The notes under the pieces: model-generated
Seen by the model: the letters and a program-made list of their open reading frames with translations, nothing else
What the model was told of the DNA's origin: nothing
Database searches by the model: none
Assembly (NCBI RefSeq): GCF_900101905.1
Contig: NZ_FNAJ01000018.1
Coordinates: 62,001-126,000 of the forward strand
Origin: Myxococcus virescens
GTDB taxonomy: Bacteria > Myxococcota > Myxococcia > Myxococcales > Myxococcaceae
Reading direction: 5' to 3'
DNA length: 64,000 bases
Shown here: piece by piece, positions 63,623 to 64,000 of the stretch
Layout: every line of letters begins with the position of its first letter
How positions within the stretch are numbered: position 1 is the first letter of the stretch
Position numbers and translations under genes: made by a program

Positions 63623-64000
63623 ACGTGGGCTCCTGGGCGGGGGGCGGCTCCGGACGCTCCGGCTGGAGGGACTTGATGTACTCGACGAGCGCGCCCACCT
63701 CGCCAGCGCTCAGCCGCCCGTGGAAGGACGGCATCACCGGCGCGTAGCCCGCGACCACCTTCGCCAGTGGGTCCATCATCGACTCGGTGAGGTACGCGAC
63801 GTCGGCTCGCACGCTGTCACCCGAGGCCAGCGGCTCCTCGCGGCCATACAGCCCCAGCCAGGAGGGACCGATGTGCGGCGAGCCGTCGATGGTGTGGCAC
63901 TGGAAGCAGCCCTGCCGCGTGGCGACGACCGCCCCTCGCCGCGCGAGCGGTCCCCGGGCGCCCTCCTCCTCGGAGGATTCATCCGCCACCCAGGTGGGTT
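63603..64000 (-). CDS. ctaC: Cytochrome c oxidase subunit II, C-terminal cytochrome c domain (cut by window edge)
   Basis: The frame is open to the edge. The visible 132 residues begin PTWVADESSEEEGARG, then hold a cytochrome c domain with haem motif CFQCH, the axial Met in MPSFHGRLS, and end PTYGPLPR. A fused cytochrome c means a caa3-type oxidase; the CuA domain should lie upstream, outside the window. The internal GTG at 63989 is not a start. The stop overlaps the subunit I start by 20 bases. Confidence 0.8.
   Translation of the reverse strand, partial: PTWVADESSEEEGARGPLARRGAVVATRQGCFQCHTIDGSPHIGPSWLGLYGREEPLASGDSVRADVAYLTESMMDPLAKVVAGYAPVMPSFHGRLSAGEVGALVEYIKSLQPERPEPPPAQEPTYGPLPR

Noticed and set aside
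62147-63676. 509-residue plus-strand open frame rich in His, Glu and Gln
   Set aside because: Antisense shadow of subunit I, which has clear catalytic motifs on the other strand.

Overview
The window is about 64 kb of very GC-rich bacterial chromosome with dense, mostly third-position-GC coding. It points to a myxobacterium of the Myxococcaceae (Myxococcus, Corallococcus or a relative). Reasons: a DUF2378 (Myxococcus paralogous family) protein, a DUF4388 protein, many lipoproteins with HEAT, TPR or cyclic-nucleotide-binding domains, an ELWxxDGT secreted protein, and a trpS-scpA-scpB-rluB cluster. The assignment is from content, not from a search. I saw no rRNA, tRNA, CRISPR array, insertion sequence or prophage.

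Layout. 1-5.7 kb: a histidine kinase/response regulator pair (regulator cut by the window edge), a YdeI/OmdA-like protein, a lipoprotein, an MFS exporter and a small zinc-ribbon protein. 6-8.8 kb: an SBF-type transporter, a DUF2378 protein and an unassigned protein. 8.9-13.9 kb: a three-gene operon with two GMC (cholesterol-oxidase-like) flavoenzymes and an alpha/beta hydrolase that has cysteine at the nucleophile position. 14-21.3 kb: an ELWxxDGT lipoprotein, a lone GspG pseudopilin, a class I glutamine amidotransferase, a Cys-rich lipoprotein, a pseudogene of the DUF1592 family, TesB, and a second SBF transporter coupled to a probable outer-membrane barrel protein. 21.4-26 kb: SlyD and the MrfB/MrfA (YprB/YprA) nuclease-helicase pair. 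26-33 kb: an anion transporter, lipoproteins, a GspE N-domain protein, a TPR/cNMP protein and a HEAT protein.

33-38.6 kb: TrpS, ScpA, ScpB and an RluB-type pseudouridine synthase with a long tandem-repeat tail. 38.9-45.6 kb: DUF4388, XerD, a membrane protein, TsaC, two overlapping CPA2 antiporters and a small PII-like protein. 45.7-48.9 kb: a KGG-repeat stress protein, a VTT/TVP38 membrane protein, a patatin and a SnoaL-like protein. 48.9-52.3 kb: a translationally coupled operon of a Rieske oxygenase, a membrane desaturase/hydroxylase and a fusion of a PAP2_3 lipid phosphatase/phosphotransferase with a squalene/phytoene-synthase-like domain. 52.4-54.2 kb: a ThDP enzyme of the pyruvate oxidase type. 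54.4-60.2 kb: a complete seven-gene Mrp Na+/H+ antiporter operon (A-G). 60.4-64 kb: a membrane protein and a caa3-type cytochrome c oxidase operon (subunits II, I, III, IV; II is cut by the edge).

The best candidate for an undescribed system is the Rieske/desaturase/PAP2-prenyl-synthase operon (48.9-52.3 kb). It looks like a small membrane-lipid or isoprenoid-modifying pathway. The GMC/GMC/hydrolase operon and the PII-like/antiporter operon come next. Functions are assigned from motifs read by eye; no database search was run.
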